Shown piece by piece: positions 24,394 through 36,600 of a DNA stretch of 64,000 nt. Under the pieces are notes generated by a model, which was not told the DNA's origin, did not search any database, and saw only the letters and a list, made by a program, of their open reading frames with translations. The first letter of the stretch is position 1; the number at the start of each line of letters is the position of its first letter. This DNA comes from Cercis canadensis. Taxonomy: Eukaryota; Streptophyta; Magnoliopsida; Fabales; Fabaceae. Location of the stretch: positions 2,375,542-2,439,541 of the forward strand of contig QAOA01006931.1 of NCBI GenBank assembly GCA_003255065.1. The letters run 5' to 3'. The translations under genes were made by a program, and so were the position numbers.

Positions 24394-26692
24394 ATGGCTT
24401 TTTCTGCTACTACATTTTCATTATTGTTGCTGATGCTTTGTTCATTGGATTTAGGTAGTTATAGTTATGCATTCACTTCCCAGGATTACTACGACGCTCT
24501 TGAGAAATCCATTCTCTTCTTTGAGGGACAGCGCTCAGGAAAATTGCCCTCCAACCAGCACCTCACCTGGAGGGCCAATTCTGGCTTGTCTGATGGCTCT
24601 TCTTATCATGTATGCAATTTTTCTCTTCCCTCATTTCGATTATCACCACATTAATTCCTTGATTTTATGCTCTCTCTCTCTGTTTATTTTAGGTGGACCT
24701 AGTAGGCGGTTACTACGATGCAGGAGACAACGTCAAATTTGGGCTACCAATGGCCTTTACCACTACATTATTAGCATGGAGTGTAATTGAATTTGGAAGC
24801 TCAATGCAGAATCAGATTCAAAATGCTACAACTGCTATTCGCTGGAGCACAGACTATCTTTTAAAGGCAGCCACGGCCACCCCTGATACCTTATATGTGC
24901 AAGTGAGCAAAATTACTTTCTACAATATTTGTAAGCTCACTTATGATTCATAACTATATATTGGAGGGAACGAGAAAGGAATGTACAAGTACAAACGTTG
25001 GAAGAAAATAGTAATAATTGATAGAAAATGGATTATTAGTAACTGCTCTGCTAAGCACAAGTCGGTCACTGTGTGAGATTATGGAAATTAATTTAATTAC
25101 AACAAAAATGAAAAATGGAACAGCATTCATATTTATTTATTTATTTATTGCAAAGTGGCACTGGATTAAGCAGGTAGGAGACCCAAACATGGATCACCGG
25201 TGCTGGGAAAGGCCTGAAGATATGGACACTCCACGCAACGTGTACAAGGTATCCGCTCAGAACCCAGGATCGGATGTAGCAGCAGAGACGGCAGCAGCAT
25301 TGGCAGCATCTTCATTAGTATTCAAAGATTCGGATCCTACCTATTCCTCCAAATTGCTTCAAACAGCCATCCAAGTAAAACTCTCTAGTCTTGTGTCAAT
25401 TGTTTTATAAATATTTTTGTTCTTCTAACCTTTTATTAATTGCAATTGCAGGTATTCAATTTTGCAGACCGTTACAGGGGTTCCTACAGTGACTCCCTTA
25501 ATTCGGTGGTGTGTCCATTCTACTGCTCTTACTCCGGATACCACGTAAGAATAAGATAAAAGATAGATATAGTGATATACCATACCCATACCTTCAATTT
25601 ATTGCATTTTCAGATCGAATACAGAAAAAGAAAATAGTTCATGGGCATTCTTTCTTCTGAGTTGATGACTTGTGATACCTCACCCTGCTATGCTATCGTA
25701 ATTACTAATTAGGATGAGCTTCTATGGGGTGCATCATGGATTTATAGAGCCTCGGGAATCAATTCGTACATGTCTTATATCCAGTCCAATGGCCACACAT
25801 TGGGTGCAGATGATGATGACTACTCCTTCAGTTGGGATAACAAGCGAGCTGGAACAAAAGTCCTGCTTTCCAAGGTACGCCCCTTCCCAATTGAGAGCTC
25901 ATTTTGGAGGAAAAAAAAGTCTAAGCGCTAATTTCATGGCTATTTTATTTTCACAGGAATTCTTAGAGAAAAATTCTGGAGATTTTCAATTATATAAGGC
26001 ACATGCAGACAATTACATATGTTCACTAATGTCTGGAACACCTGGTTTCCAGGCTCAGTACACCCCAGGTCAGATAATTAATTAATTAATGCCTACTCGA
26101 TTGTGCAATTTGATCGACAAGAGATCAGATAATTATACATAGGCATAGCAATGGTTGAACACAAATCAATTTTTTTTTTTTTTTTTGATTTGCAGGAGGA
26201 CTTCTCTACAAAGGAAGCGAGAGCAATTTGCAGTATGTTACATCAACAGCCTTCCTCTTGCTGACATACTCCAAGTATCTGAGCTCAAATGGAGGTGTTG
26301 TCTCATGTGGGACTATGACAATCACGGCACAGAACCTCATCACACTAGCTCAAAAGCAAGTTGATTACATTTTGGGGGATAATCCAATAAAAACGTCTTA
26401 TATGGTGGGCTTTGGGCAGAGGTATCCAAAGCATATCCACCACAGGGGTTCCTCTCTACCTTCCATTCATGCGCACCCTCAACACATTCCCTGCAACAAT
26501 GGGTTTCAATACCTCTATTCAGGTTCACCCAATCCAAATGTCCTTGTTGGTGCCATCGTAGGTGGTCCCGATAAAAATGACAACTTCTCTGATGATCGGA
26601 ATAACTATCAGCAGTCGGAGCCAGCAACCTACATCAACGCACCATTAGTGGGTGCATTCGCTTTTTTCTCAGCCAAAGCCACCACAAATTAA
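24394..26692 (+). CDS. Endoglucanase, glycosyl hydrolase family 9 (class B type)
   Basis: Seven exons (24394-24609, 24693-24902, 25174-25374, 25452-25544, 25713-25874, 25957-26068, 26196-26692) join to 496 residues, the size of secreted class B plant cellulases. Residues 1-26 are a signal peptide. The catalytic domain begins around [18 protein letters not shown]. Asp81 and Asp84 lie in the DAGDN motif. The GH9 signatures are complete: His413 in the [17 protein letters not shown] segment, and Asp464 with Glu473 in [12 protein letters not shown]. There is no C-terminal carbohydrate-binding module and no membrane anchor, so it is neither class C nor KORRIGAN-like class A. It is expected to cut internal beta-1,4-glucan bonds in the cell wall during expansion, abscission or ripening; the specific process is not shown by the sequence. 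Confidence 0.95.
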
Positions 26693-28410
26693 TTAGCTGT
26701 ACTTCTTACCAATACTTTGATTGCAAAATCGTCTCTTCTAATTTCTCATTTCTTAGTGATATCAGTACCAGCAGTGCCAGTGTAACTTGTGAATGATAAC
26801 TAGTTCCGGGCACATTTAAAAGCTCTGTTATGGTCTTATAGAATCAAAGGGAACTTCAATTAACGTCCAATCCATATAATTTGTCAAGCACTTACTCTAG
26901 CATTTTATAATTATGCCTTTCCTGGGAACATTGCTGCCTTACTCATAGTCTTGCCAGATGGGCATTTAGAAACATTTTCTCTGCTTCTTCCAACTTATTT
27001 CTCTCTCCCTCCTATTTTTTTTTTTTTNNNNNTTTTTTTTTTTTTTTTTTCTTGCTTTCCTCTGTTTGAATTGTTATCAGAAAAAAAAAAGAACAAAAAT
27101 CAAGCTGGAGCATGTCCGCTTGATCCGATTGAGACTAACAGTGTAGACAAATTCAAGTTGATCCAAACTTATTCCAAGAATTGACTTTGGGCGGAATAGT
27201 TTTCATCCATCTTTATCGTCTGATTGATGCCATTAGAGTTTCTTATGCAAAGATATACTGTAAGGACTCAAACATGAAGAGACAAACTTTCTTATTAGTG
27301 GAGATACCCTGAACTGTTTCATGCTGTTTCTGTTTGTGTTTTAGTTTTTGTGAGGTCTATGCTACCCACCGGGATAGCGCTATTACACATTCTTTATCTG
27401 GAAATTTGGATGAAACCTAGTGAGATTTAGGGTGTAATTATAAAAAATTAAGTTCAGAATATACAATTTTTTTTATAAAATGGAGTAATACTACTCTCAC
27501 TCTTGGAGAGTGGATAGCATAGCCCGTAGAGTTAGTTTTAGGCTTTAGCGACCCTCTCTCATTCTCACATAAATAAACTCGCAAACAGCGTCGGTAAAAT
27601 TCTGGCCCATGTAACAGCTTTAAAACTTTTTTAATAAAAACTTTTTTTCAAATAAATAAGATACTCTCTCAAATCAAATTTTTTTATAATTTCTATCTAA
27701 GTTTTAAGAATTGAATTGCNAGTTTTAGGCTTTGGCGACCCTCTCTCATTCTCACATAAATAAACTCGCAAACAGCGTCGGTAAAATTCTGGCCCATGTA
27801 ACAGCTTTAAAACTTTTTTAATAAAAACTTTTTTTCAAATAAATAAGATACTCTCTCAAATCAAATTTTTTTATAATTTCTATCTAAGTTTTAAGAATTG
27901 AATTGCAAGAAATGATCGTTTTACGACAATCAAAAATGTTTTCAAAATGTACCGTGGGCAATAAATTCAGCAAAACATACATTTAAATTGAACTCCATAA
28001 AAAAATAGCATGTAATTCAAATTAACTCTAAAATTCATCAAATTATCAAGGGGAAATGTATGATTAGGATGTGATGTTATTTGCTGTATTGCCTTGGTGA
28101 CCCTATGATACAGTTGGTTAAATTTCCCACTTTAATTTGCATGTAAAAGGAAATAAATAACCAAAAAATGAAAGGGAGAAAACGAAAAATTCAAGTTTTT
28201 TGACTTGTCTGCATTAACACTGCCGACTCGATTCCGCTACATGGGCTTATTTGTAGCAGGACCAAGACCAAGACCTAGAGCAAGAGTGTTTTGTTAAACA
28301 ATTTGGTAAACGCAGATACGGAGACAGCGTCAGATCTGAGTGTTTGAGAAAGAGAGATCCATCTGATAATTGGTGTGGTGGAGGTCGATCAGATCTGAAA
28401 CCCTCGATCC
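26693..28410. other. Intergenic DNA with a small gap in a poly-T tract
   Basis: No gene recognised. Five Ns at 27028-27032 interrupt a long poly-T run. An N at 27720 separates two 186-bp copies described separately. The last 150 bases are the probable promoter and leader of the seven-transmembrane protein gene. Confidence 0.55.
27534..27906. repeat. 186-bp direct duplication around a single N (likely artefact)
   Basis: Positions 27534-27719 and 27721-27906 are nearly identical 186-bp blocks (at least one substitution, near the start) separated by N at 27720. Non-coding. Same pattern as the other N junctions. Confidence 0.88.
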
Positions 28411-29742
28411 ATGGGTTCGCCGTCGTCTGAGGCTCAGCAACCTTGCCTTGTGTTGCTCTGGCTGTTACTGATTTGCCTATGTTTCTATCCCTCACTTGCT
28501 GAGATCCGTTTCTCCGAAATCCGAAGCGACGACCGGGCAATAATTCCCTTCGATCAGTTTGGGTTCACCCACACGGGTCGCCTGGAGCTGAATATCTCTA
28601 AGATTTCTCTGTCCAACTCCAATCTCGACCTCACCAAGGTTGGCTTCTTCCTCTGTACTCTTGATTCCTGGCTCCATGTCCTCCAGCAACTCGAGGATGG
28701 CAGTATTAGGTGCGCTCTTAAGTCCGATCTCATCAAGTCAGTTTATACCTTCGATTCCCTCAACGGCGCCGATTCCTTCAACAAACTTTACCAAGAAAAC
28801 GACGCCGATCAGTATAATCTCGTCTTTGCCAACTGTTATCAACAACAACTCAAAGTCTCCATGGACGTGCGATCTGCTATGTACAATCTTGACGGAAAGA
28901 GCGGCACCCCTGATTACTTGTCCGCCGGCAGAACCATCCTTCCAAGGGTTTATTTCCTCTTCTCTGTGATCTATTTCTGCCTTGCTGCTCTCTGGATTCA
29001 CATCCTCTACAAGAAGAGATTGACCGTCTTCCATATCCACTTCTTTATGCTCGCCGTCATCATCTTGAAAGCTTTGAATCTCTTGTGCGAGGCAGAGGAT
29101 AAATCCTACATCAAGCGAACCGGAAGCGCCCATGGTTGGGATGTCTTGTTTTACATTTTCAGTTTCTTGAAGGGAATTTCACTCTTCACTCTCCTTGTCT
29201 TGATTGGAACCGGCTGGTCCTTCTTGAAACCATACCTCCAGGATAAGGAAAAGAAGGTTTTGATGATTGTCATCCCTCTTCAAGTTGTTGCAAATATTGC
29301 TCAGGTTGTCATCGATGAGAGTGGGCCATACGGCCATGATTGGGTTACTTGGAAACAGGTCTTCTTGCTTGTTGATGTCGTTTGTTGCTGCGCTGTTCTC
29401 TTCCCCATAGTCTGGTCCATCAAGAACTTGCGTGAGGCTGCAAGGACTGATGGCAAAGCCGCCGTCAATCTCATGAAATTGACCTTGTTTAGACATTATT
29501 ACATCGTTGTTATCTGCTACATTTACTTTACAAGGGTTGTCGTATATGCATTGGAGACCATTACCTCCTATCGGTATTCCTGGACCAGTGTGGTAGCTGC
29601 CGAGTTAGCTACGCTTGCCTTCTATGTCTTTACGGGTTACAAGTTTAAGCCCGAGGCACACAATCCATATTTTGTAATCGATGATGAAGAGGAAGAGGCT
29701 GCTGCAGAGGCATTAAAGCTTGAAGATGAGTTTGAATTGTAA
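28411..29742 (+). CDS. Seven-transmembrane protein, GPR107/lung 7TM receptor family
   Basis: Intronless gene for 443 residues. Residues 1-30 are a signal peptide. A luminal/extracellular domain of about 145 residues follows, with paired cysteines (82, 101 and 142). Seven hydrophobic helices lie at about 178-200, 207-226, 243-270, 282-301, 315-336, 360-382 and 390-411. The C-terminal tail is short and strongly acidic (DDEEEEAAAE). This layout and motifs such as GKAAVNL and NPYFVIDDEEEE mark the lung seven-transmembrane (GPR107/GPR108) family, whose plant members were listed as candidate G-protein coupled receptors (CAND6/7/8 type). Animal members act largely at the Golgi, so signalling by the plant proteins is unproven. 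A G+C-rich, codon-biased reading frame relative to its flanks supports a real gene. Confidence 0.93.
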   Translation: MGSPSSEAQQPCLVLLWLLLICLCFYPSLAEIRFSEIRSDDRAIIPFDQFGFTHTGRLELNISKISLSNSNLDLTKVGFFLCTLDSWLHVLQQLEDGSIRCALKSDLIKSVYTFDSLNGADSFNKLYQENDADQYNLVFANCYQQQLKVSMDVRSAMYNLDGKSGTPDYLSAGRTILPRVYFLFSVIYFCLAALWIHILYKKRLTVFHIHFFMLAVIILKALNLLCEAEDKSYIKRTGSAHGWDVLFYIFSFLKGISLFTLLVLIGTGWSFLKPYLQDKEKKVLMIVIPLQVVANIAQVVIDESGPYGHDWVTWKQVFLLVDVVCCCAVLFPIVWSIKNLREAARTDGKAAVNLMKLTLFRHYYIVVICYIYFTRVVVYALETITSYRYSWTSVVAAELATLAFYVFTGYKFKPEAHNPYFVIDDEEEEAAAEALKLEDEFEL

Positions 29743-32465
29743 GTTTGCGGGGGGGAGGAAAAATCCATAGTAGAATGGTTGAAGAAGTTGGTGCGGTGCT
29801 CACAGACTTTCAGGTTTCTTCTCAAAAACTAGAACATTTCATGTTACATTTGATGGGTTTAGGCACTATTGAGAAAAGATTGTGATATATTTTCTGTCTT
29901 CTGGCCTCAGGTGCCAGTTATTTTGAATTAGTGGCATAAATTCTTAGACACTTGTGTATGCCTGTGAATCATATATTACGTGTAAGTACTGTTACTGATA
30001 CTTGCAAACATTTTTCATCATGTTCGTTCCTATTCGTCTGGTTTTTTTTCCCCGCCACTATTGTCTCCTAATTCGGTTATTTTTGCTGCCTTCTGACTAA
30101 CTTCATAGATATGTGTTGAAAACTTGAAATTGGTCCAACTATTCATGATTTATGTTTTTGGCATGTAACATTCAAACCTGGACAGCTCATTGTCCAGTTG
30201 CATTCAATTATCTACAAAATGGTTGACTGAAAATGATCGGGGGTAGTTGTATGGAAGATAGTTTAGCACTCTGCATCTATTTGACAGTAAATAGTTCAAC
30301 TGAAGTAGAACCAATCTTATTTGAATTTGGAGCCTTGGAGGTTTCATTGGCTCCTGATAGTGATAAACGGAACTCGGATTTTTTTTTTAAATTTTTTTTT
30401 GATAAAAGAACTTCCATATTTTTTTGATACGAGGAACTTATAGTGGATAAAGCCTTGGTTGCTATGCTTGCTATCCAGCAGCTGAAGGTAGCTTCAACCT
30501 GTAGAAATTGCTGAAAGATATTAGAAATGACCTAATGGATAACATTCAAAAAAGCCTAGAGGACCATCTAATTCATGTATATCAAGTTGGAATAAGAAAT
30601 TTAGGGATATAGGCCAGTTAAGATTTCTAAGTGCGTCCTAATTATTATTGGGAGTACAAATGTTATTACTAAAGGTGTGTTTGTTAAGGAATAAATTATG
30701 GTGTAATGTAGGGAGAAGAGTGAAAAATTGATGATGTATCCCGACTTACAGCATACCTTCTTACCAATTTTTATTGGTTCTACCTGGCGTATCCTGAGAG
30801 TGTCTTCGAAATGCCTGCCAAACTTCTCTTTGGTCAAGCATAGTAATTTAGGATTCGAATGAATGATATCAATGACCTGCATCGGGAAGGATATGGGGTT
30901 GAAAGGTATAGTGTGTTTTCTGATTCAACTGTTGTATTGAATCCTACTCCAACCATGAAGAAGCCATAAATTTTTGCTTGTATGTCTTAAGTTACTAGAT
31001 TTGTTTAGACAGTTCGCTATAAAAACTCTTTTTAGTATTAAGATTTCAGCAATTCTCAACTTCTCAAGGTGTTTCTGATACTGAGCACTCAGCGTCAAAT
31101 AAATTATTTGAAGAGTGTTTAAGTTGGATTAATGGAAGAGAAATTAAAACATGAAAAAAAAAAAAAACGAAAACAAAAATCTGCTGGTCTCCCTTCTCCC
31201 AACTTACAGCTAGAAAGAATCAACTGTAAAATCTAATTGGTGCTGTTCTTGTTGAGATTATATTTATATGAAACACGGCATGCTCCTTTTGGAGGGATCT
31301 AGACATGATACAATTCTAATTTTCACCAGAAATGGTGATGAAAGTTCTTTCTGGAAAATGTTACAATTATGTTTAGCTTGCCTTTTATGCAAAATTTTCC
31401 TCTTGGATCAGTTAATAGGGGCACAGGGTAGTAATTTTTGCCATTTATGTCCACAAACTGTCTTAAGTTTTCATTTTACCGGATGTCTGAAATTTCTTGA
31501 AAAGCCACTGCACTTAACAAATTGCAGATTGGCCATGGTATTTAAGGAAAAGTATAACTGGTATGGCACTCCGAATTTTAAGAGGGACATTGGACCTACA
31601 CCTAGTTTGCTTTAATATGAACACAAATAAATTTCCTTTAAATTATTAAGGGACTCATTTTATGTAACTTATATGACACTTGACATAACATTAAGAGCCA
31701 AACTAGATGAGTTTAATTTTGTTATTTTTGTTATTTTTTACTATAAATTTAAGTTCAAACATAAAACCCAGGCTAGAGCCTTGAGATATCACTCGATTAT
31801 TTTCTATTTGGTGGATGAATTTAAGATATGAAAGACAAAAATGAAACAAATCAAGTTAGGACTTAGGAAACAAACATATAATTTAAGCTTATTGAGGGAC
31901 AAAAATAGATGACATAGCCAACCTCTAATATGGTGCAATTGGTAAGAATAAAAGGTGCAATGAAAACTAAATAAATAAAACTATTTTTTTAAGACAGATT
32001 ATTTTACTCTTTAAAAAATATAGTGAAAGGATCCCTAATGTATCATTTAAATTCTTGAAAAATTGAAAAGTTGACAAGTCAAATGATAACTTTCGTAACT
32101 TTTAGGTATTCAAGTGTTAGCATCTTTTGAGGATTAAAATGACCTCTTATCTTTTTATTTGTCTCTTCAAATTTTTTCTTATTTCATTTATGTTCCTCAT
32201 GTTTCGAAGTCGTTCAGTATGGTTCATAACACCACAATAGAGTCATGTAGGATGATTCCTTTAGTAATCTTAACAAAGTTAGCAGTTACCAAAGAAAAAC
32301 GATATCGCGCATTCGCAATGTAAAGATAAAACAGAAATGAACAATGTTGACTCAAACTGTAAGGAAAAAAAACAGTAAAATTTACAAGAAAATGAAAATT
32401 GCACACTACGGCAAAACTCTGCTGCTCAACATACTGCTATTCTCACCGGCGCCCCCTCTCGTTTG
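29743..32465. other. Intergenic DNA between convergent genes
   Basis: This stretch lies between the 3' ends of the seven-transmembrane gene (+) and NUP98 (-). No exon-like frame with known domain was seen. Open frames near 31268-31615 (+) and 30601-30882 (-) lack domain similarity or splice context. Confidence 0.55.
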
Positions 32466-33629
32466 TCAACAAGGCACAGCACACTTATCCCAACTGTCTT
32501 CATCCACAAGATTGTAGCCGCTGAAGTGGCTGACCCTGATCTTCCACTCTCCTTTGGTGGGATCATAAGACACAAACTCAGCACCTTGCTCCGTTGCCTT
32601 CCTCTTGAGCATCTCCATGTATTTCTCGATCTTTGGCCCTTCCGTATACTGGTGTCCAGTTTTTCTGTCGAAGCATTTAATGTTGAGAAGTGTTAACTCG
32701 GCAGGCTTATTCAGCCCTTGTCCAACAGGAGGTTTCTTGGTCTCATCTATGTAGACAATCACCTCACGATTGTTAAACTGAACCAAAGACTCAAGATCAA
32801 GCCATCGTACATCTGTCTCACCTAAGAACTTGATGCTGCCATAACCATGCCTTCCAACAACAAAGTCCTTGACACGACTGCAGAATCCTGGATCAGCCCT
32901 TTCCTTGGCTGCTAGTTCCTGAATTCGATGCTCGGTGTAGTAATCAGAACGTTGAAGCTTTGGCATTAGTGCCTCAATGTCAGCTCCATGTTCATACACA
33001 GTGGCAGCCTCGCCAGCTCTGTGCCCACTGAGTGTCATATTCATGTCCCCCTTTTGAAGAGAGTGGTCTTCATTAATCCCATTGGATGTCAGCTCCATTC
33101 TGATAGGCTGAATCTGTTCCTTAACGAGACCATTTTCAGCTGGAGTTTCTGGAATCATTTTCAGAAATTGATGCACAGGGATGAGAGCACAATAAAAGGG
33201 GGGAAAATGGAGGGCATGAGGGAGGGAACTAAATTTCTCTTCATCCTAGGAGTTCCAATTCAAGTCATTCTCTACAAAGACTCATCAATCTGAATTAGTC
33301 CAACAGTAACTCTATAAAATTTGCATTAACATCCCTGGGAGTCGGGATTGTCATTGCAACAGGAAGAAACAACCAATACCAGAACAACACAGAAGTGGCA
33401 AACTAGTCAATAAACTCGAATTTCTGTATATGATTTAGTACTTGAAATTCATCAAGAGAACAGACTTTCTCTAACCTCTGAAGCTGGAACCCTCAAGCAG
33501 GTGCATGATTTGTCAGAGACAATTCCTGGACGTTATGTTTGGAAAAGCCTAAACAATTAAGCTAGAATCTTCTAGCTCTCTCTCTCAATCTATCTATCTC
33601 TGTGCGTGTGTGTGGATCAAAGAACAGAG

Positions 33630-33665
<36 letters not shown>

Positions 33666-36600
33666 AAAAAAAAAAAAAAAAAAAAAAAAAAAAACAAAAA
33701 AAAAAACAGCACATGAAAAGGTCAAACCACCAACAGAATACAAAATCTAACCAACTAAAACAATGCAGTTTTTGTTGTAAGTATTTAGTCGCTACTGAAC
33801 CATGACCAGAATTTTGAAAATATCTAAAAGGTGTATCATGTGTCCTGAAGGTTGAATATAACATTTCCATTAGCAGATAAATTCCACTGGAACACAATGT
33901 ATCGAACATCAGCCTATTCTTCTATATCTCCAATATGAGAGAGCACTAAATGCAATCAATGAAGATGTTACCATTCCCATTAACTGGAGTGTATCCATCC
34001 TTGAAAGATGAAGCTTTCTCAGAACAAACTCTTGCAGGCCACTGTTCCATGGGACAAATGACCAGCGCCCTTGGATTTTCTCTAGGAATGAAAAGAGCAT
34101 CAGCCTTTGGTGTAGTTGAAGTATCCTCATCCTCATTGAAGAATGGAACCTGCAATGAATACAGGAAGTGCAGGCACATATACCATATTCATATCTATTA
34201 TTAAAATCCATATTGATTATAAATAGAACTACTATACTCACCTTTGAACCATCATTCTTAGGATGATATTTCCTGACTGGAAGCCTGATCCGTCTTTGTG
34301 AGAGGTGTCGAGAAGTTAATAATGAAGATATTCTAACAGGAGCAGGTTTGTCTATGACCTGAAAAAAAAGTGTCAGCTTGAAAGCTAAGACAATAGTGAA
34401 AGCTAATTCAAGAGAGACCACTTACAGGCATGCTAGAAATACCATATTGAATTGAAGGTGCACTACCAGCTCGACCAATTGAAATCTGAGGCATAGCAGG
34501 AAGCGTTCCAAACGGATCTGTAACTGGTGCAGCTTGTACAACTGCAGGGCTCTGGGTAGCAGAGCTGTCAAACCAAACGGATGCAGGTAAAAACTATGAA
34601 CTGACAAAAGAAAGAGAACAAAATAGACCAGCAACAAATCCATATTTTTCCTCCTCAAACAAATGATAGAAGGCATCACATTCAATTTGAAAACAAAAAG
34701 GAGACGAATGTGAATACACATGCATTACAGAGCAGTCAGTCAACAAAAACAATAGTCCCAGTGGCAAACCAAAAACAGAAAAAAAAATTCCAAATGACTT
34801 GTAAAACCAGATATAAATAAAGTATAACTAGTTGCATAAAAAAGTATGTCTATATTTTCCGTCTCAGGTTATGTGAAGGCCTGGATTGAAACTGTTATCA
34901 AATATATTAAGTTGATGCTAGTTAGTTCAGGCATATCCCTCCAGGCAAGAGGATAAATTATGTAGGCTACATACAGATACTCATCACAAGCACAAAATCA
35001 TGTTTATGAATCAAATGAAACATTTATTTTCAAGGTAAAAGAGATCAAATGAAAAGGAGAAGACTGTGTTCAATCTACTTTTTCTCCTAAATATTTTTAT
35101 GCCCTTGCTCATGTCCATTTTTAATGTTAAAAAGGTGTTCAAAGAAGAAAGTGCACATGTAATGTAACTTAATTGTAATTACACCTCTAAGGACATTAGC
35201 ATATGTGTAAAATTCACGTGTATTTTGTAATTACACCTCTAAGGACATTAGCATATGTGCAAAATTCACGTGTATTCTCTATGTACCTATCTTAATTTCC
35301 TCTAGGACATTTCATTATTCTTTTAGTAACAAAAATATACCAACAACAAAAACACCAACTTAATAAAACTAGTAACCGTCTTACAAGCTAGAAGTTCATA
35401 TTTAACAGCTCTGAAAATTTTAGACTCCACATTAACATCCAACAAACTCCGGAAACATCCATACCCTGGCTGCACCCAAAATAGCACAAAAGATATTAAC
35501 AGTTATACAAACTAAAGGAATTGCAACTTACGTAAGTCCAAAGTTATTCTGACCAAATATACTGGGGGCTCCACTATAGCTACTTGCACCACCTATTCAA
35601 GGCAGGAGAGTAAACAGTGTCAAAAAAATTGATCCCTTCAATCATCACATGAACCAACACAAATAGTAGAAGGATAGAAAATAGAATAAACTAACCAGGT
35701 TGTGTCTGACCAAAGTTGCTAAAGCTGAAAGCACCACTTGTCTGAGCAGTTTGGGTTGGTTGGAAAGGTGTTGAAAGGGAAGGCTGCAAGAATACATCCA
35801 AATTAAATCTATTAGAAAGTTGATACACAGTAATGGCTTGAAAATGAAGTTTCCTAGGCAAAAGGATTAGTGTAAAAGAGCTCTCCGAGATTTGAGGACA
35901 TACCCAAGACACCGAGCATACCAAAACCTACTCCTAATATAGGTAGCTACTGGGCAATGTAACAAAAAGATGTGTGACTGCTTCTAAATTAGACCAACAC
36001 AATGAAGGTGCAATGTTCTAGAAAATAACTTTATAATTCTCCACAATGGATCTTTGAATTTATATGAGTTGAGCTGAACCAAGCTTGAGCTTTGCTTAAG
36101 ACTCGCCTACATAATTGAGATGAGTATGAACAAACTATACTCGATTTCTTAGCTTGCAAATAACTAGATTAATATTAAAAATGGGGAAAAAATTATATTA
36201 TATTAATATCCACATAATTGGTTCCATTAAAACTCAATAAGTTTGTCAAGTTGAGCTGAAAGAAGCTCAAACTTGACTCATTTAATATTTGGTTTATAAA
36301 CAATTGAGTTCGAATCAAGAGCCCAGTATTTGACTCAGCTCAAGTTGACCACGTCCTTATTTGGATCTTTCACTACTACACCATTTGTACCGTATATCAA
36401 TGCCTGTACCCATATTATGTCATCTTTCTATGCACATAATTAAAAGATACATAGTGAAAAACATTATCAAACAAAAAACTACTTACCATTGTTTGACCAA
36501 AATTTGTCAGGTTGCTTGAACTAAGCGATGCACTGCTTGAGAAGAGGCTAGAAGGTGCATTAAACAAGCCTGATTGATTAAAAGCAGATGTACTCTGTCC

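Noticed and set aside
33562-33909. Poly-Phe/Cys and poly-Lys open frames
   Set aside because: Produced by the long poly-A tract in NUP98 intron 10 and not by coding sequence.
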